From the NCBI GenBank assembly GCA_028551475.1, contig CM052358.1, forward strand, positions 28,856,853 through 28,920,852: a stretch of 64,000 bases of DNA. The letters are read 5' to 3'. Under the pieces are notes generated by a model. The model was not told where the DNA came from and searched no databases. It saw only the letters and a list, made by a program, of their open reading frames with translations. The stretch is from Casuarina equisetifolia (lineage: Eukaryota > Streptophyta > Magnoliopsida > Fagales > Casuarinaceae). Each line of letters opens with the position of its first letter. Within the stretch, counting starts at the first letter, position 1. Of this stretch, positions 11,015 to 25,640 are shown piece by piece. The position numbers and the translations under genes are program-made.

Positions 11015-12170
11015 AAAAGGTTTAACATGTATCTTGTTGCTGTTATTTGTAATGGTACATTTTATTTTTGCATAACTTTAGTAGGACTAATCTTTGTTTC
11101 CTATTGTACTTTATGCAATGCAAAAAAATTTTGTCATGCAAGAAGTGAATTAGAGACCATTTATAAAAGTTATTCTATAACTTCAATTTTGAGTTTGTTC
11201 TTATATGCTTATTTGCATTCAGCTTTAAAAGATTCTTACTTCATGCCTTTGAGCTAGTTTTAGTTTGCCACTCTTGTCTTCTATATGGTGAGCATTGACT
11301 TTTATGATGTGATTAAATGGAGAAAGCTTTTTAGGCTTATTTGATCATGAATAGGCAAGTAAAAAATGAAGTACCTCATCATTTTTAACTTGATGAAGAT
11401 AGAAACATCAAGCAAGAGAGCGAATGTAATATTTTTTTTCACCATTAGAAGCCATCAAACAAGGCCAAACGGCTAGTCTTGTTACCAAATGGATCAAAAA
11501 CTGCATTCATTATTAGAAGTCATTAAATGAGAGAAAGATGGAATAAAAAAAATAATCCACAAAATATTTCGTGCTTGAAGCCTTTGATAATATGATTTTT
11601 CTACTTTTAAAGGAATCCACTTGGAGTAAACAACAGAGGTAGAAAAAGTGTAAATTTGAAGGAATGTGTGCTCCTAGCATATGCATTTAACTTGTAAAAT
11701 GGAGATGGTGCAAAGGCAAAGGTCCTAACTTTGCTTAAAGGTTCAGAAATATACTACCAAAAGGAATCGTGTTATTAGAGATAAAAGGAAACTCTTAGTT
11801 TACGATTCAAAGCATAAAAGGAGTCCACTCTACACTCCTTGGGAGTTGGCTTACGAGCTACCCAAATGTTCTAGTTATATTTCTTCTACTATTTAGATAT
11901 CTCATGTGTTTTACGAAGCAAATTTCTTAGTTGATGAGTTGGCCAACTTTGGTCACTCAATAGTAGAATTACAAGTTTTTACAACTCTTAACCCTTTATC
12001 AAGTCGATTCAAGAAAATTTCATGTAAAGATCAACTAGGTCTCTTTGAATAATTAACTTAAGGTTGCAAATCATATCGTTAATCTCCAATTTAATGCTTA
12101 TAGTAATTACTCAGTTTAGGGTGTACATAATTTGTGTTAAAACTACATAGTGCAAAATGTTATGAGCAGG
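11015..12170. repeat. Duplicated 3' flank of DC1 pseudogene B
   Basis: Homologous to 4706-5845 (block matches listed there), ending with GTGCAAAATGT near 12150 as in 5820-5830. Relative to copy A the segment about 11630-12055 is replaced by a LINE-derived piece. Readings at 11027-11257 and 12150-12422 have no recognisable domain. Confidence 0.65.
11790..12055 (+). mobile_element. LINE RNase H C-terminal fragment
   Basis: The plus strand reads ...HVFYEANFLVDELANFGHSI... and then ...SCKDQLGLF. This is the end of the RVT_3-type RNase H carried by many plant LINEs, normally HVxREANxxADxLANxGH. One in-frame stop precedes it. A comparable tail (HREGNVVANCLANYGH, DHLGLG) is seen at 46030-46254. It is a non-functional fragment. 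Confidence 0.65.
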
Positions 12171-13695
12171 ATCCAAACGTCACAACTAGATTTTTTTATT
12201 AACATGATTTTTTGTTACAAAACAAGCAATAGCTTCAGTTATGTCACAAACGTAGGTACTCTGTCCACTTGTGTTGGGAGAAACTTGTGTAAAATTGATG
12301 AGTCAGTGAATGGATTTTCTGAGCCGCTGTGGCCGCTGTGCGTGTTAGTCTACTGTTTTCAAGATCACAACGGAATGCAAGCGTTCGTAAATATGCATGG
12401 AGAGTTAACAAAACTAAATTAAAGCCGCCAAATAATATTAATGACGTTGTTTATTCCTCCAAAATTTCAAGGGATAGGAAACTAAATTTTCTAACGTAGA
12501 TTCTAATAAAAATTGCAAATTCACTCTTACAAAATTCTATAACTCGATTTTAACAAACCATTTTGAAAGCTTTCAAGTGATATGTAGAAAATCTGATTAA
12601 CTTCTAATTTTTGTAATATTTTAGTCACTAATTCAGAATCCTTTCTTGCTTTCAAGAAGATTAAGATGCAGCTTAGCTTACGCAAGACCATCTTTTCTTT
12701 GTTCCTAGTTGCCAGGAGCAGGATCATTGATTACTTTTTTGAGAGCATGATGAATTATGACGGACTATTCATTTATTCTTGTCATTGTCCAAGTCCAAAC
12801 TCTTCAATCTTTAGGGATGCCAATCTTGCGTCTGCAAGAACTGCAGCTGTCAAACCGGAGAGCCTCTTCATACAAAGTTCTGCTGTTGCTCTAATAGAAC
12901 TTGTAATTAAGATGACTTCATATTCATAATTATGCTTTTGCAGTCTCCAAAGCATGCTGAAATTTTCGTATGAGAGTAAGAACTAAAACTGCTGCTGTTT
13001 ACGTAATAAACTGTCATGCCTGCTTTCGCGCAACGTCCTCAAGCGTAGCTGCATTGACGGGACCTTCGCCGTGCCTTTGGTACTCGATGAACAGTTTCAC
13101 CACATTTCATTTTCAATATGATCTCACTTTTTAGAACACCGTAGTTAAGTATTCCCGGATCTCCTTCCATTAAGACGGGTTTCGTAGATAAGGTTCGCTT
13201 CCCAACTACGATTGATTTGGTCGTTCACCAAGTGCAGGCCTCAATCTAAGAAGAATAAGAAATAACTCAGACAAAGATTGGCCACTCCATAAACGTTGGG
13301 TAAAGTAAAGCTTTAACCAACTTGAAAGCCATATTTGCACGACTTGGAATCTTATGCCACAGAACACAAGAGCGGGCAGTTTACGACCCAGTGAGTCTCA
13401 ATATTTTGAGGCCGCTGTTCCATAATTGCCTTACCAGAATCCAACTGCTGTCATAAAATTAAGCTTTTTTCGAAGGCAACACAGAAGGAACCGTAAAACA
13501 GCCTGAGCTCTTCACGCAGATGAGAAACCACCAACGCCATGGCTGTTGAAAGCCCCAAAGCCACCGCCGAAATATATTTTTGTAAGTTAGAGAGACTGCA
13601 GAAAGAACTCAAATCAACACCATCTAAAATGAGGCGGATAAATGCTACCAGCAACACAGAACCCACCACCAGAAGCTGCTCCAGGGAACTTAGTT
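12171..13695. other. Unresolved low-copy DNA, possible gene fragments
   Basis: Less AT-rich than its neighbours, with several medium readings on both strands. The longest is on the minus strand, 13451-13816: a Leu/Val-rich stretch around LLVVGSVLLVAFIRLIL. Another minus-strand stretch near 13040-13130 reads ...FIEYQRHGEGPVNAATLEDVA... between stops. I do not recognise either. They could be captured or decayed exons. Confidence 0.25.
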
Positions 13696-13699
13696 CTGT

Positions 13700-13928
13700 T
13701 ATAGAATTAGATTTAAGGATACAGATGTTAGCTTTGACATCCACCGTTTTCCACTCCAGGAAAAGTTTCGGCACAAGGGTCACGAACATCCCTTCTTCTT
13801 TGCACCTAAAGAACATGCAAAGTACAAATTTTGTGAGAGATCAAGTGATTTGACATGCTTTGCTTGCAATTTCAACGAATGCAATAGATGTGCATGTTTT
13901 TCTACTCAAATCTAAGCACAAGTATCAT
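13700..13928 (+). pseudogene. DC1-domain gene fragment
   Basis: The plus strand (frame from about 13701) reads a decayed C-x-x-x-FK segment, then FRHKGHEHPFFFAP, then KFCERSSDLTCFACNF and NECNRCACF before a stop. This matches the HxHPLxx...C..C...C..CxFxLCxxCA pattern of a DC1 module. It differs in wording from the DC1 copies at 8973 and 41927, so it comes from a more distant DC1 gene. It ends directly against the NUP214-like segment near 13929. Confidence 0.7.
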
Positions 13929-14945
13929 GAGTAGCATGCCTGAAAGGGGTGGAGCTCGGGACTCTTCCTTGGAAGGGTGCAGCTTATGATAGGGAGACTT
14001 TCACAATATAAAATATTCCTGTGCTGGAATTTGTGAGCTGCGAAGCACACATAATGATTCAGTATTCCCTGTCCGAGTTAATGTTGTCTGAACCCCGACC
14101 TGAATTGGTCCACCAGAAAAATTGAATGATGCAGGTTTACTGGAGGAATCCTTTGCAGTCAAAGGTTTTATAGCTAAGCCACCAGAGACATTCACAGCAT
14201 CCAAAGTGAGGCCTAAACTTTCAGTTTGGCTGCCTTGAATAGAACCTGAAGGTAAAAATGAAGATCTTGAACTACTGTCTTTTGGAACTATGAACTTTCC
14301 ATTTGCCCATGACTGAGACGAAGCACTCTATAAGCTGGTTGATCCAATACTTCGCAGTGACTCCTTAGACATCGCGACACTATGTTGTAAATTTTTGTGA
14401 TTTGATTGACTAGGGTTATCAGCAGGACTTCTTGCTACAAAAGAAGTGCTAGATCCAAGACCTGCAATTTTTTGACTTCCCATCTTGCTTGAGTCACTGA
14501 ATATGTTGAAGGAACCCGTCAAGGATGATTGGTGTACTTTTGTGCTTTGCTGTCTGAAAGGCCACTTTTGTGGACCGGCTGCATCTAGGTACGGGTTTGT
14601 GACAGGGAGAGTGCATTGCCTGTCTTCGGAGGACTCTGGATTTACTTGGGATTCAACTTTCCAGTCTTTAGAGCTACTTTCTTCAAGGGATACCTTACTG
14701 GCAACAAATGGAGGTACTGAACTCTTGCTCATATCAGAAGGCTTTGTATCACTCTTAGAAAACTTACCTTCTTCTTTTGTCTCAAATTCCTTACCGTTCA
14801 CATTTGGGAACTGAGAACAGGGAGACACCTGCTCTATTTCTGGTTTATCTAATCCAAGTGAAGGTTTGGATAAATGACATTCTATAGGTACCACTATAAT
14901 GGATTTGTCATTAGAAGAGGAAATGAGTTTTATAACAATTAGCAC
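13929..14945 (-). pseudogene. NUP214: NUP214-like nucleoporin fragment (Ser-rich central region)
   Basis: The minus strand encodes about 330 residues of Ser/Pro/Gly-rich, low-complexity protein. It includes SSQSWANGKF, DSSSRSSFLPSGSIQ, SFNFSGGPIQ, GNTESL, KLHPSKEESRAPPLSGML. From memory this is the FG-poor central region of plant NUP214/LNO1, a nuclear pore protein on the cytoplasmic face. A likely acceptor AG lies near 14895. Two nonsense codons interrupt it: TAG near 14331, before SASSQSW, and TGA near 14002, where a Gly codon is expected before KSP. The reading stops abruptly at 13929 against a DC1 fragment. With the exon at 6505-6657 it suggests a broken NUP214 copy. No N-terminal beta-propeller or FG repeat exons are visible. 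Confidence 0.6.
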
Positions 14946-15130
14946 TTTTATACATGTGTAAAAATTAAGAGCATTTATACAAATTCATATCCTTGTACAT
15001 CCATTATTGGACTTGAGACTTGACATAGTAAAAGATACAGCAGTGCTAGCACCCTTCATAGAAACTAAGTACTTAACTAAAGCTCTGACAAGGAACTACT
15101 AGGCTTCACAATACCTCTTTTGTGAGCTCT

Positions 15131-18891
<3,761 letters not shown>

Positions 18892-20010
18892 GGTAGATTT
18901 TTCTGCAAAGATAAAATGTCTATTCATAATGTTGAAACACACAACATAAAGACATAAACACATCTAAAATACATAAACCTACGTTCAAGAGGTACTTGTG
19001 CATTTCTATATGTGTATATGAAGCACAAAAGTTGAAATTTGAGTTATTATTGAAAGATAAACATTTAATAGGTGCTAACTAAATATTTTTTGTTGACTAT
19101 ATGTGAATGGGATTAATTGCCCAACTTGTGGCATCAAACTAAAATATTAGAGTAATCTATTTAGTTTAGAGTTTTGCGCTACCAAGAGTTAGTTATAGAA
19201 GGAGGTCTATGATGGTTTGGTATGGAAGGAGCCCAAGTAGGTGCTGCCCACGTAATCAAGCTCAAGCAGTTAGTCCGGTTTACAGTCAAGTTAAAATAAT
19301 AAGGTTATGCTACAGCTAATAGCTTAAGCTTTTGTCAAGTAATAGAGCTTGACGATCCTAACATTTTTGTCTCCGCCATTTCTTGTACTAGTTTTGCTAT
19401 GTTTCTTTCTTTTTGTTAGCCGTTATTGGTTTTATTTTTATTATGTCCATATTATCTTCATGACTGTTAACAAGTGTTGGAAAGTGTGAATCTCAAGCTC
19501 GTATAAAAGCATGCAGATTATCTACACATGAAAGATGGAAAAGATTAGGAAGTAAAAAGTAATAAAAGCATATATCCTATGGCTCTTTTCAATAACTCAA
19601 AAATACATACTTTTTCTTCCTCTTCCATTCTTGTCTCCTGTTTTTGTGCATATCAAAAATCTAACAACGATCCTTCATTATCTAGATAGAAATTATCTTC
19701 CCAACAATAATATTGTTTTTAAAGATTTAATGAATTCATTTAATTTTCTTGTCCCTTTAATCTCTTGGCTCACTCATTTGTTTAATCTGAATTTAGAGAA
19801 AAATATTGGTAAGAACAAAAAATAACACTAACTACAGCGGCAATTAAAGACCGGGATCAAACCATGTGCAAACTCAAGCTCAAACTTAGAGAATCTATAA
19901 TAAATAATAAACTGAGAAATTAATGTGAAAAGAACATAAAAGTGAAAACAACAAGGGTGTTCTATGCTCAAGATCCAAAACCTAAAAAGATGACAGAAAT
20001 GTAGGAAAAG
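18892..20010. other. GLR upstream region and spacer
   Basis: About 1.1 kb upstream of the GLR start, AT-rich. It would contain the GLR promoter (minus strand), but I cannot fix a TATA box with confidence. The reading at 19631-19825 has no recognisable domain. The pre-insertion target of the LINE lies at its right end. Confidence 0.5.
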
Positions 20011-20026
20011 AATCAAATAACGCATA
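20011..20026. repeat. LINE target-site duplication, left copy
   Basis: AATCAAATAACGCATA, identical to 25625-25640. It marks the 5' border of the LINE. Confidence 0.95.
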
Positions 20027-20049
20027 CTTTCTATCTCCAACGGCAGCAC

Positions 20050-20390
20050 CCACTCGCAGCCCCCACCCGCAGCACCCAGTCCCCTTTCTCTCTCCACCTT
20101 CCCCTCACCCCCTCCCCGTCGTAACCCACCCACAGCACCCAGTCCCCTTTCTCTCTCCACCTTCCCCTCACCCCCTCCCCGTCATAACCCACCCGTAGCA
20201 CCCACCCGCAGCACCCACTCCCCACCGTAACCTCTCTCCACCTTTCCCTCACCCCCTCCCCGTTATAACCCAGCCCCTCTATCTCTCTCTCTACCTTCCC
20301 CTCACCCCCTCCCCGTCGTAACCCGTCCCGCAGCAACCCAGGTCCTCTTTCTCTCTCCACCTTCCCCTCACCCCCTAACTCTCTCTCCCT
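20050..20390. repeat. C/T-rich tandem monomers in the LINE 5' UTR
   Basis: Five imperfect copies of a unit containing CCACCTTCCCCTCACCCCCT, anchored at about 20094, 20158, 20239, 20291 and 20358 (spacing about 52-81 bp). Each copy is joined by GTCGTAACCCACCC-like and GCAGCACCCAGTCC-like segments. This GC-rich block stands out from the AT-rich host. In position it resembles monomer-type 5' UTR promoters of some LINEs; promoter activity is inferred only. Long minus-strand Gly/Arg/Glu readings here are artefacts of the repeat. Confidence 0.8.
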
Positions 20391-20812
20391 TCCAGATCTA
20401 CCAAACCCGCCAGCTGCACTTCCTGAACGTTGCTGCCGACAGTGAATCTGTTGTCAAATCCGGCCTCTCCGTTGCTGGATCTTAACTTTTTGCTAGACCC
20501 TCGTTCCGAAAACAGTTGTCGGCGCCCCTCTAGCAAAAAGCAACCCTTGAAGCCTTCACCACTATCAGTCGGTGAAGGCTTAGAGGTCCCCATTCCCCCT
20601 CCCATTTCCAAACCTTTCTCTCTTACACACTCATGCATTAGATTAAACCTTGCTAGTGGCCTAAATGTGGGAGACGGTGAATGAAAGTTCCCTTGCTACT
20701 ACCTTCATACATCAATTAGACTCCCTCAAGGTCTTAGCTTATGGTACAAGTTGCCAGCAGAATTTGTCCATAACCTGTTACTACTCGAAGACGAGCTCTT
20801 AGCTCCCTTGGA

Positions 20813-22166
20813 TTGACTTCCATGGTGGGTACTAGAAGTGGAAAAATGCGAACTGCAGCTTCAAAATCTAAGGTGAAAATTGGAATGGCTATACCAAAGT
20901 CATGCAACGAAGAGATTATATTGGAACCATTAGATGTCTTGAAATCAGGTAATTCTGCCACTCTTTCTTGTTTAAATAATTCATTTGAAGTAGTCTATGA
21001 TGAAATTGCTTCCCAAGTTACTACAAGTGATAAACCCAAGTTCCCAAGTTACAATATAAGGCAGAGTCAAAAGCATGAAGTGACTCCTAATGTGTCTATT
21101 TCGACGAGCAATGTTGGAATAAATTGGAAACAAATAGCCATGGGAACAATAAGTCAGATAGCCAAATTAGATTACCTATCCCTTACTGAGAAGGGAAAGA
21201 GAATTATTGTGAAACCCTCCCCCTAGAAGCTATTGAAGAGGGTAAAAGTCATTTTGCCAATTGTCTTGTGGGTTTTTTTTGAATGCGAATACTTCGTATT
21301 ACGCAGTGAAAGGAATTGTTGAAAAGATGTGGGGTAAAGATAATTTATTAGATATTGCTGCCACTGAGGATGGTTTCTTCTTCTTTCAGTTTTCAAATAT
21401 TCAGAAATTAGAAGAAGTAATGGAAATTGGAGTATGGGACATAACGGGTAAACCTTTGTTTCTTCAAAAATGGCATCCTTGTATCAGATTAGAAAATGCT
21501 AAAATATCTACTGTTCCTATTTGGGTTAAGTTGTTTAACGTTCCTCATGCTTTATGGAACAAGATTGGTATAAGTCATGTTAGTAGTGTATTGGGTAAAC
21601 CTCTATATATGGACAAAGCTACTGAACAAAAGCTTCGGCTATCATATGCCAAAGTTTCTATTTTAATGAATATTGATAGTGAATTTCTCCAAAACTTTGA
21701 TCTTGATATGGGTAATAATGAGGTGTTTGAGATTACTGTGAAATATGGTTGGATCCCTCCTAAGTGTAAGAAATGTAGTTGCTTTGGTCATAAAGATTGC
21801 ACTATAAAGAAAAATATATGGATCCTTAAAATGAGTGAAGGCCCACAGGTAAATTAAAAAGGAGATGTTCAAGATCCAGTTACTATAGTAAAAAATCAGA
21901 ATTCACTAATAATTAAGGACAATGGTATTGACCAAGCAATTACTATTAAGCCTAATATTACTAAAAATAATTCTGGTTTTATTGTTGTATCTAATAAAAA
22001 GAAATCTTCTGGGAAGAAGAAGGATAAAGATTGTGAAATTATCTCAGAAAATAGGTTTTCTCAGCTTGCTAATGCTAATGAAAATCAGAGCACTTATAAT
22101 AAGCTTTCAAATCTTCTAGATAACCTTGATGTAGTGGAGAAAGGGGAAAAACCTCCAGATCAATGA
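20813..22166 (+). pseudogene. LINE ORF1 (gag-like RNA-binding protein)
   Basis: The N-terminal part (20813-21226) starts MTSMVGTRSGK, a start seen in plant LINE ORF1s. A frameshift near 21220 moves to the frame of 21261, which encodes a DUF4283-like domain (VEKMWGKDNLLDIA, FFFFQFSN, WDITGKPLFLQKWHP, IWVKLFNVPHALWN) and then a zinc knuckle CKKCSCFGHKDC (about 21766). A TAA at 21855 interrupts the frame. Beyond it the same frame stays open through a Lys/Asn-rich tail to TGA at 22164-22166, overlapping the ORF2 start by four bases (ATGA). The protein would coat LINE RNA. Two lesions make it non-functional as read. Confidence 0.85.
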
Positions 22167-25100
22167 ATATCTTCTCTTGGAATGTGAGGGGCCTCAATAA
22201 AAGCCCCAAACAAAGTGAAGTTGTTAATTTTGTATTATCTCATGTTCCGCATGTTATTATTTTGATAGAGCATAGAGTTAAAGAAGAAAATGCTAGGTTT
22301 GTTCTGAAGAATATGTTTGCTGAATGGAATTACTCTCACAATTATTTGCATTCTAGTGTGGGAAGAATATGGATTTTATGGAAATCGACCGAATTACAAC
22401 TTTCAATCCAAGGAACTTCATCTTAAGTCATACATTGCCGCATCGATAAGATAGGATTCCCATCTTTCTTCTTATCTGCTATTTATGTAAGTAACTTAGA
22501 ATCTGAACGTAGGGAGTTATGGGCAAATATTGAGTTGTTCTCCTTTTATATTGGAAACATTCCATGGCTATTGGTGGGTGATTTCAATGAAATTCGGCAT
22601 GTAGAGGAATGTATTGGGCTAAATGTTAAATGGACAAGGGCCATGAAGGATTTAAATGATATGATTGGGAAACTAGGACTGTTGGAACCCTCTTTTATGG
22701 GTTCTGTTTTTACTTGGTCGAATAAAAGCTCATCCCAGAATCTCAGAGCAAGCAAGATTGATAGAGTTTTACTAAACACAGAAGGGATTCTCAAATTTGA
22801 TAAACTCTCGATTGAGTTTTTGCCTCCCTTGTTATCAGATCATTCTCCTTTCTTGGTTAAGTTAGATTCCATTTACAAAAGGAAAAAGGCTCCTTTCAAA
22901 TTCTTTAATTTTTGGACAGCTAGTTTAGATTTTATGGAAATTGTTAATCATGTTTGGCAACAAGAGGTTAGTGGTACTAAAATGTTCAAAGTTGTGAAGA
23001 AGCTAAAGGTATTAAAGTTACCTCTTAGAAAGCTAAATTCTACTCAATTTGGTGATTTGCATCAGAAGGTAAAGGTGACGAGAGAACAATTACAACAAGC
23101 TCAACTCAATTTACAACTTGACCCTTTTGATACAGATATGCGTACTGAGGAAAGACTGAAAATGGAACAATTGATTGCATTAAGCAAACAAGAAGAAATT
23201 CTTTTAAAACAAAAATCGATGAATCTTTGGCTGAAAGAGGGGGATAATAATAGTAGAATATTCTTTTCATCTTTGATGTGTAGAAGAGCTCAGAATAAAA
23301 TCTCTCACTTAATACTAGAAGATGGATCTACTATTTATGATGATGATGCCTTGCGGAAAGCTATCATTACATATTATCAAAATGTACTCGGAAGTTCTTG
23401 TGCTAGTAACCTTTTCACTGGAAGGTACTCTTCCTTATTCCATGATAATGTAAATGAAGTATTGAGTTTACCTGCTTTTGACGCTCTGATGTGAAGAGAG
23501 TTCTTTGGGATTTTCGTGATTTCAAAGCTCCTGGTCCTGATGGATACAATAGTCTATTTTACAAAAAAGCTTGGTCTATTATCGGTCATGACATAGAAGA
23601 TGCGGTGCTAGATTTTTTCTTATCCAAGAAATTACTGAAAGCTATTAATGCTACTTTGTTATGCCTAGTACCTAAAACTCCTAACCCAAGTTGCATGAAG
23701 GATTTTCAACCCATTGCCTGTTGCAATGTGTTATATATAGTGATCTCAAAACTACTTGCTGAAAGGATAGGCCTTATTCTCCCTGAAGTGATTAGTCAAA
23801 ACCAAACTGCTTTTATTAGGGGTCGTCAAATTTCTGAAAATATTATGCTTTGTCAAGAATTGCTTCATAACTATCATAACGGAGATAAAGGAAAGCATGT
23901 TGCCATTAAGATTGATCTTATGAAAGTTTATGACATGGTTAAATGGGATGCTATTTTGGGTGTTCTCCAAGCTATTCATACTCCTCAAACTTTACTTGAT
24001 TTGATTAGCCAATGCATCACTACTACTAGATTCTTTGTGAACTTCAATGGTAAGCATGTAGGTTATTTTGAGGGCACTAATGGGTTAAGGCAATGAGATC
24101 CTTTATCCTTTTATTTGTTTGTGCTCGTCATGGAGATCCTTAATAGGATAATTATTGAGAAAGTTTCCACTTCTACTTTCAAATATCATTGGAGGTGCAA
24201 GGAAGAGAAAATCACTCACCTTTGTGTTGCAGATGATTTATTTTTATTTGCACATGGGGATATTAATTCAGTATTATGTCTCATTGATGCTTTGGAGAAA
24301 TTTGCAAAACTCACAGGTTTGCAGTATAATCCTAGTAAAAGTTATATATTTTTTTCAGGGATCACTGAACAAGAAAAACTTTTGATACTAGATCATACCC
24401 CTTTCTTCAAAGGAAAACTCCCTATTAGGTACCTTGGTGTTCCTCTTATTACAAGAAGGCTTACCTACACTGATTGCAAAGTTTTGACAGAGAAAATCAT
24501 GGCAAGAATTGATGGATGGGAAATGAAACATCTAAGCTATGCAGGAAGACTACAATTGGCAAAATCAGTCCTCACTTCTATCTGTACCTTTTGGATGCAA
24601 ATGTTTCTTTTCCCAAAACAAACCATATATGAGATTGAGAAGAAGATAAAGCACTTTCTCTGGGCAGGCCACTTAGAAGATCATAAAATGCATAAGGTTA
24701 CTTGGCAAGTTGTTTGTTCACCAGAAAAGGAAGGTAGTCTCAGACTACTAAAACTTAAAGTATGGAATAAAGTTTTGTTAAGGCAATCTCTCTGGAATCT
24801 TATAAATTACCCTAATTCATCCTTATGGAGTAAGTGAATTCATAGTTTTAAATGCAGGAGAAATTCAATTATGGATCTTGACATCAAAGGAAATATGGCA
24901 TGGAGTTAGAGAGATCTTTTAAAGTTATAACAAACTTTAACCTCTACACTAACCAAACCTTCTTATTGTTGTAAGGAAACATACAAGGAATTACATCAAG
25001 TGAGCATTGAGGTTGAATGGTATAATTTGATATGGTAGGGAGGAATCAGCAAACATAATTTCATTGGTTGACTCATATGTAGAGACAAACTTCGTACAGT

Positions 25101-25536
25101 AGAAGTGGTTTCTTGCTGGCTCCCCTCAATTAATTTATATTGTAATTTCTATGGCTCTCACTATGAAAATAGATTACATTTGTTTTTTTAGTGCACTTAG
25201 ACTAACCAGGTTTAGAGAATTATTTTAGCCCAACAAGGCATTCGTAAGGTCATCTACGATTGGGAATCTGAATTGCAATGGATGATTAAAGCAACTAAGG
25301 GAAAGGATTTGGCTGCAAAGCTTTTTAAGCTTTCTTTCTTAGCTTGTCTTTATTGTATATGGTTAGAACGTAATCGTAGACGTTTTCAGAATAAGTTTAT
25401 TGATATTTCAATGTTATTAGCTAAAATCAAGAGAGTAGCCCATGGAAGAGCTTCTTCATTTAGAAACATTAAACTCTCTCAATCTACTGGTTTGTTGAGT
25501 CATAGTTGGAGAATTCCAAATTCTATCTTCTCCTAG
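22163..25536 (+). pseudogene. LINE ORF2 (APE endonuclease, reverse transcriptase, zf-RVT)
   Basis: About 1,120 codons. The endonuclease shows SWNVRGLN, LIEHR, GDFNE and SDHSP, all catalytic positions. Reverse transcriptase shows APGPDGYN, RPI-like QPIACCNVLYIVISK, FIRGRQI, KIDLMKVYD, and the active site as VADDLF (24226), where copy 2 has FADDLF. A long C-terminal region ends in a zf-RVT-like segment and the tail at 25273-25536. Lesions seen against copy 2: CAA to TAA at 22424, a 1-base loss near 23480, GGA to TGA at 24094, a TGA at 24835, and more stops between 24900 and 25230. It nicks DNA and copies LINE RNA by target-primed reverse transcription when intact; this copy cannot. Confidence 0.9.
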
Positions 25537-25624
25537 ATGAATTGTAATGCTGGGGTATGCCCCTAAGCTTATGTATTTCTTTATTCTTCCATGAATAAAC
25601 TCATATATTTATAAAAAAAAAATA

Positions 25625-25640
25625 AATCAAATAACGCATA
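25625..25640. repeat. LINE target-site duplication, right copy
   Basis: AATCAAATAACGCATA, identical to 20011-20026, directly after the A-rich tail. Confidence 0.95.

Larger units (their letters stand above)
20027..25624 (+). mobile_element. Full-length L1-type LINE (copy 1)
   Basis: A 5.6-kb non-LTR retrotransposon bounded by a perfect 16-bp target-site duplication. Order: C/T-rich repeated 5' UTR (20027-20390), ORF1 (about 20813-22166), ORF2 (22163-25536), a short 3' UTR with AATAAA at 25594, and an A-rich tail ending at the right duplication. Full length is shown by the 5' UTR starting immediately after the left duplication. Both ORFs carry a few disabling changes, so it cannot move by itself now. 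A 5'-truncated relative lies inverted at 27191-30713. Confidence 0.95.

Noticed and set aside
13451..13816. Membrane protein gene on the minus strand
   Set aside because: Its first part overlaps, antisense, a clear DC1 module on the plus strand, and the rest is unrecognised and lacks exon context.
19828..20360. Gly/Arg-rich minus-strand readings of 109-110 codons
   Set aside because: They are translations of the C/T-rich tandem repeat in the LINE 5' UTR.
20050..20390. Possible CRISPR-like regular repeat
   Set aside because: The units vary in length (52-81 bp) and sequence, with no conserved repeat/unique spacer pattern, in a plant LINE 5' UTR.
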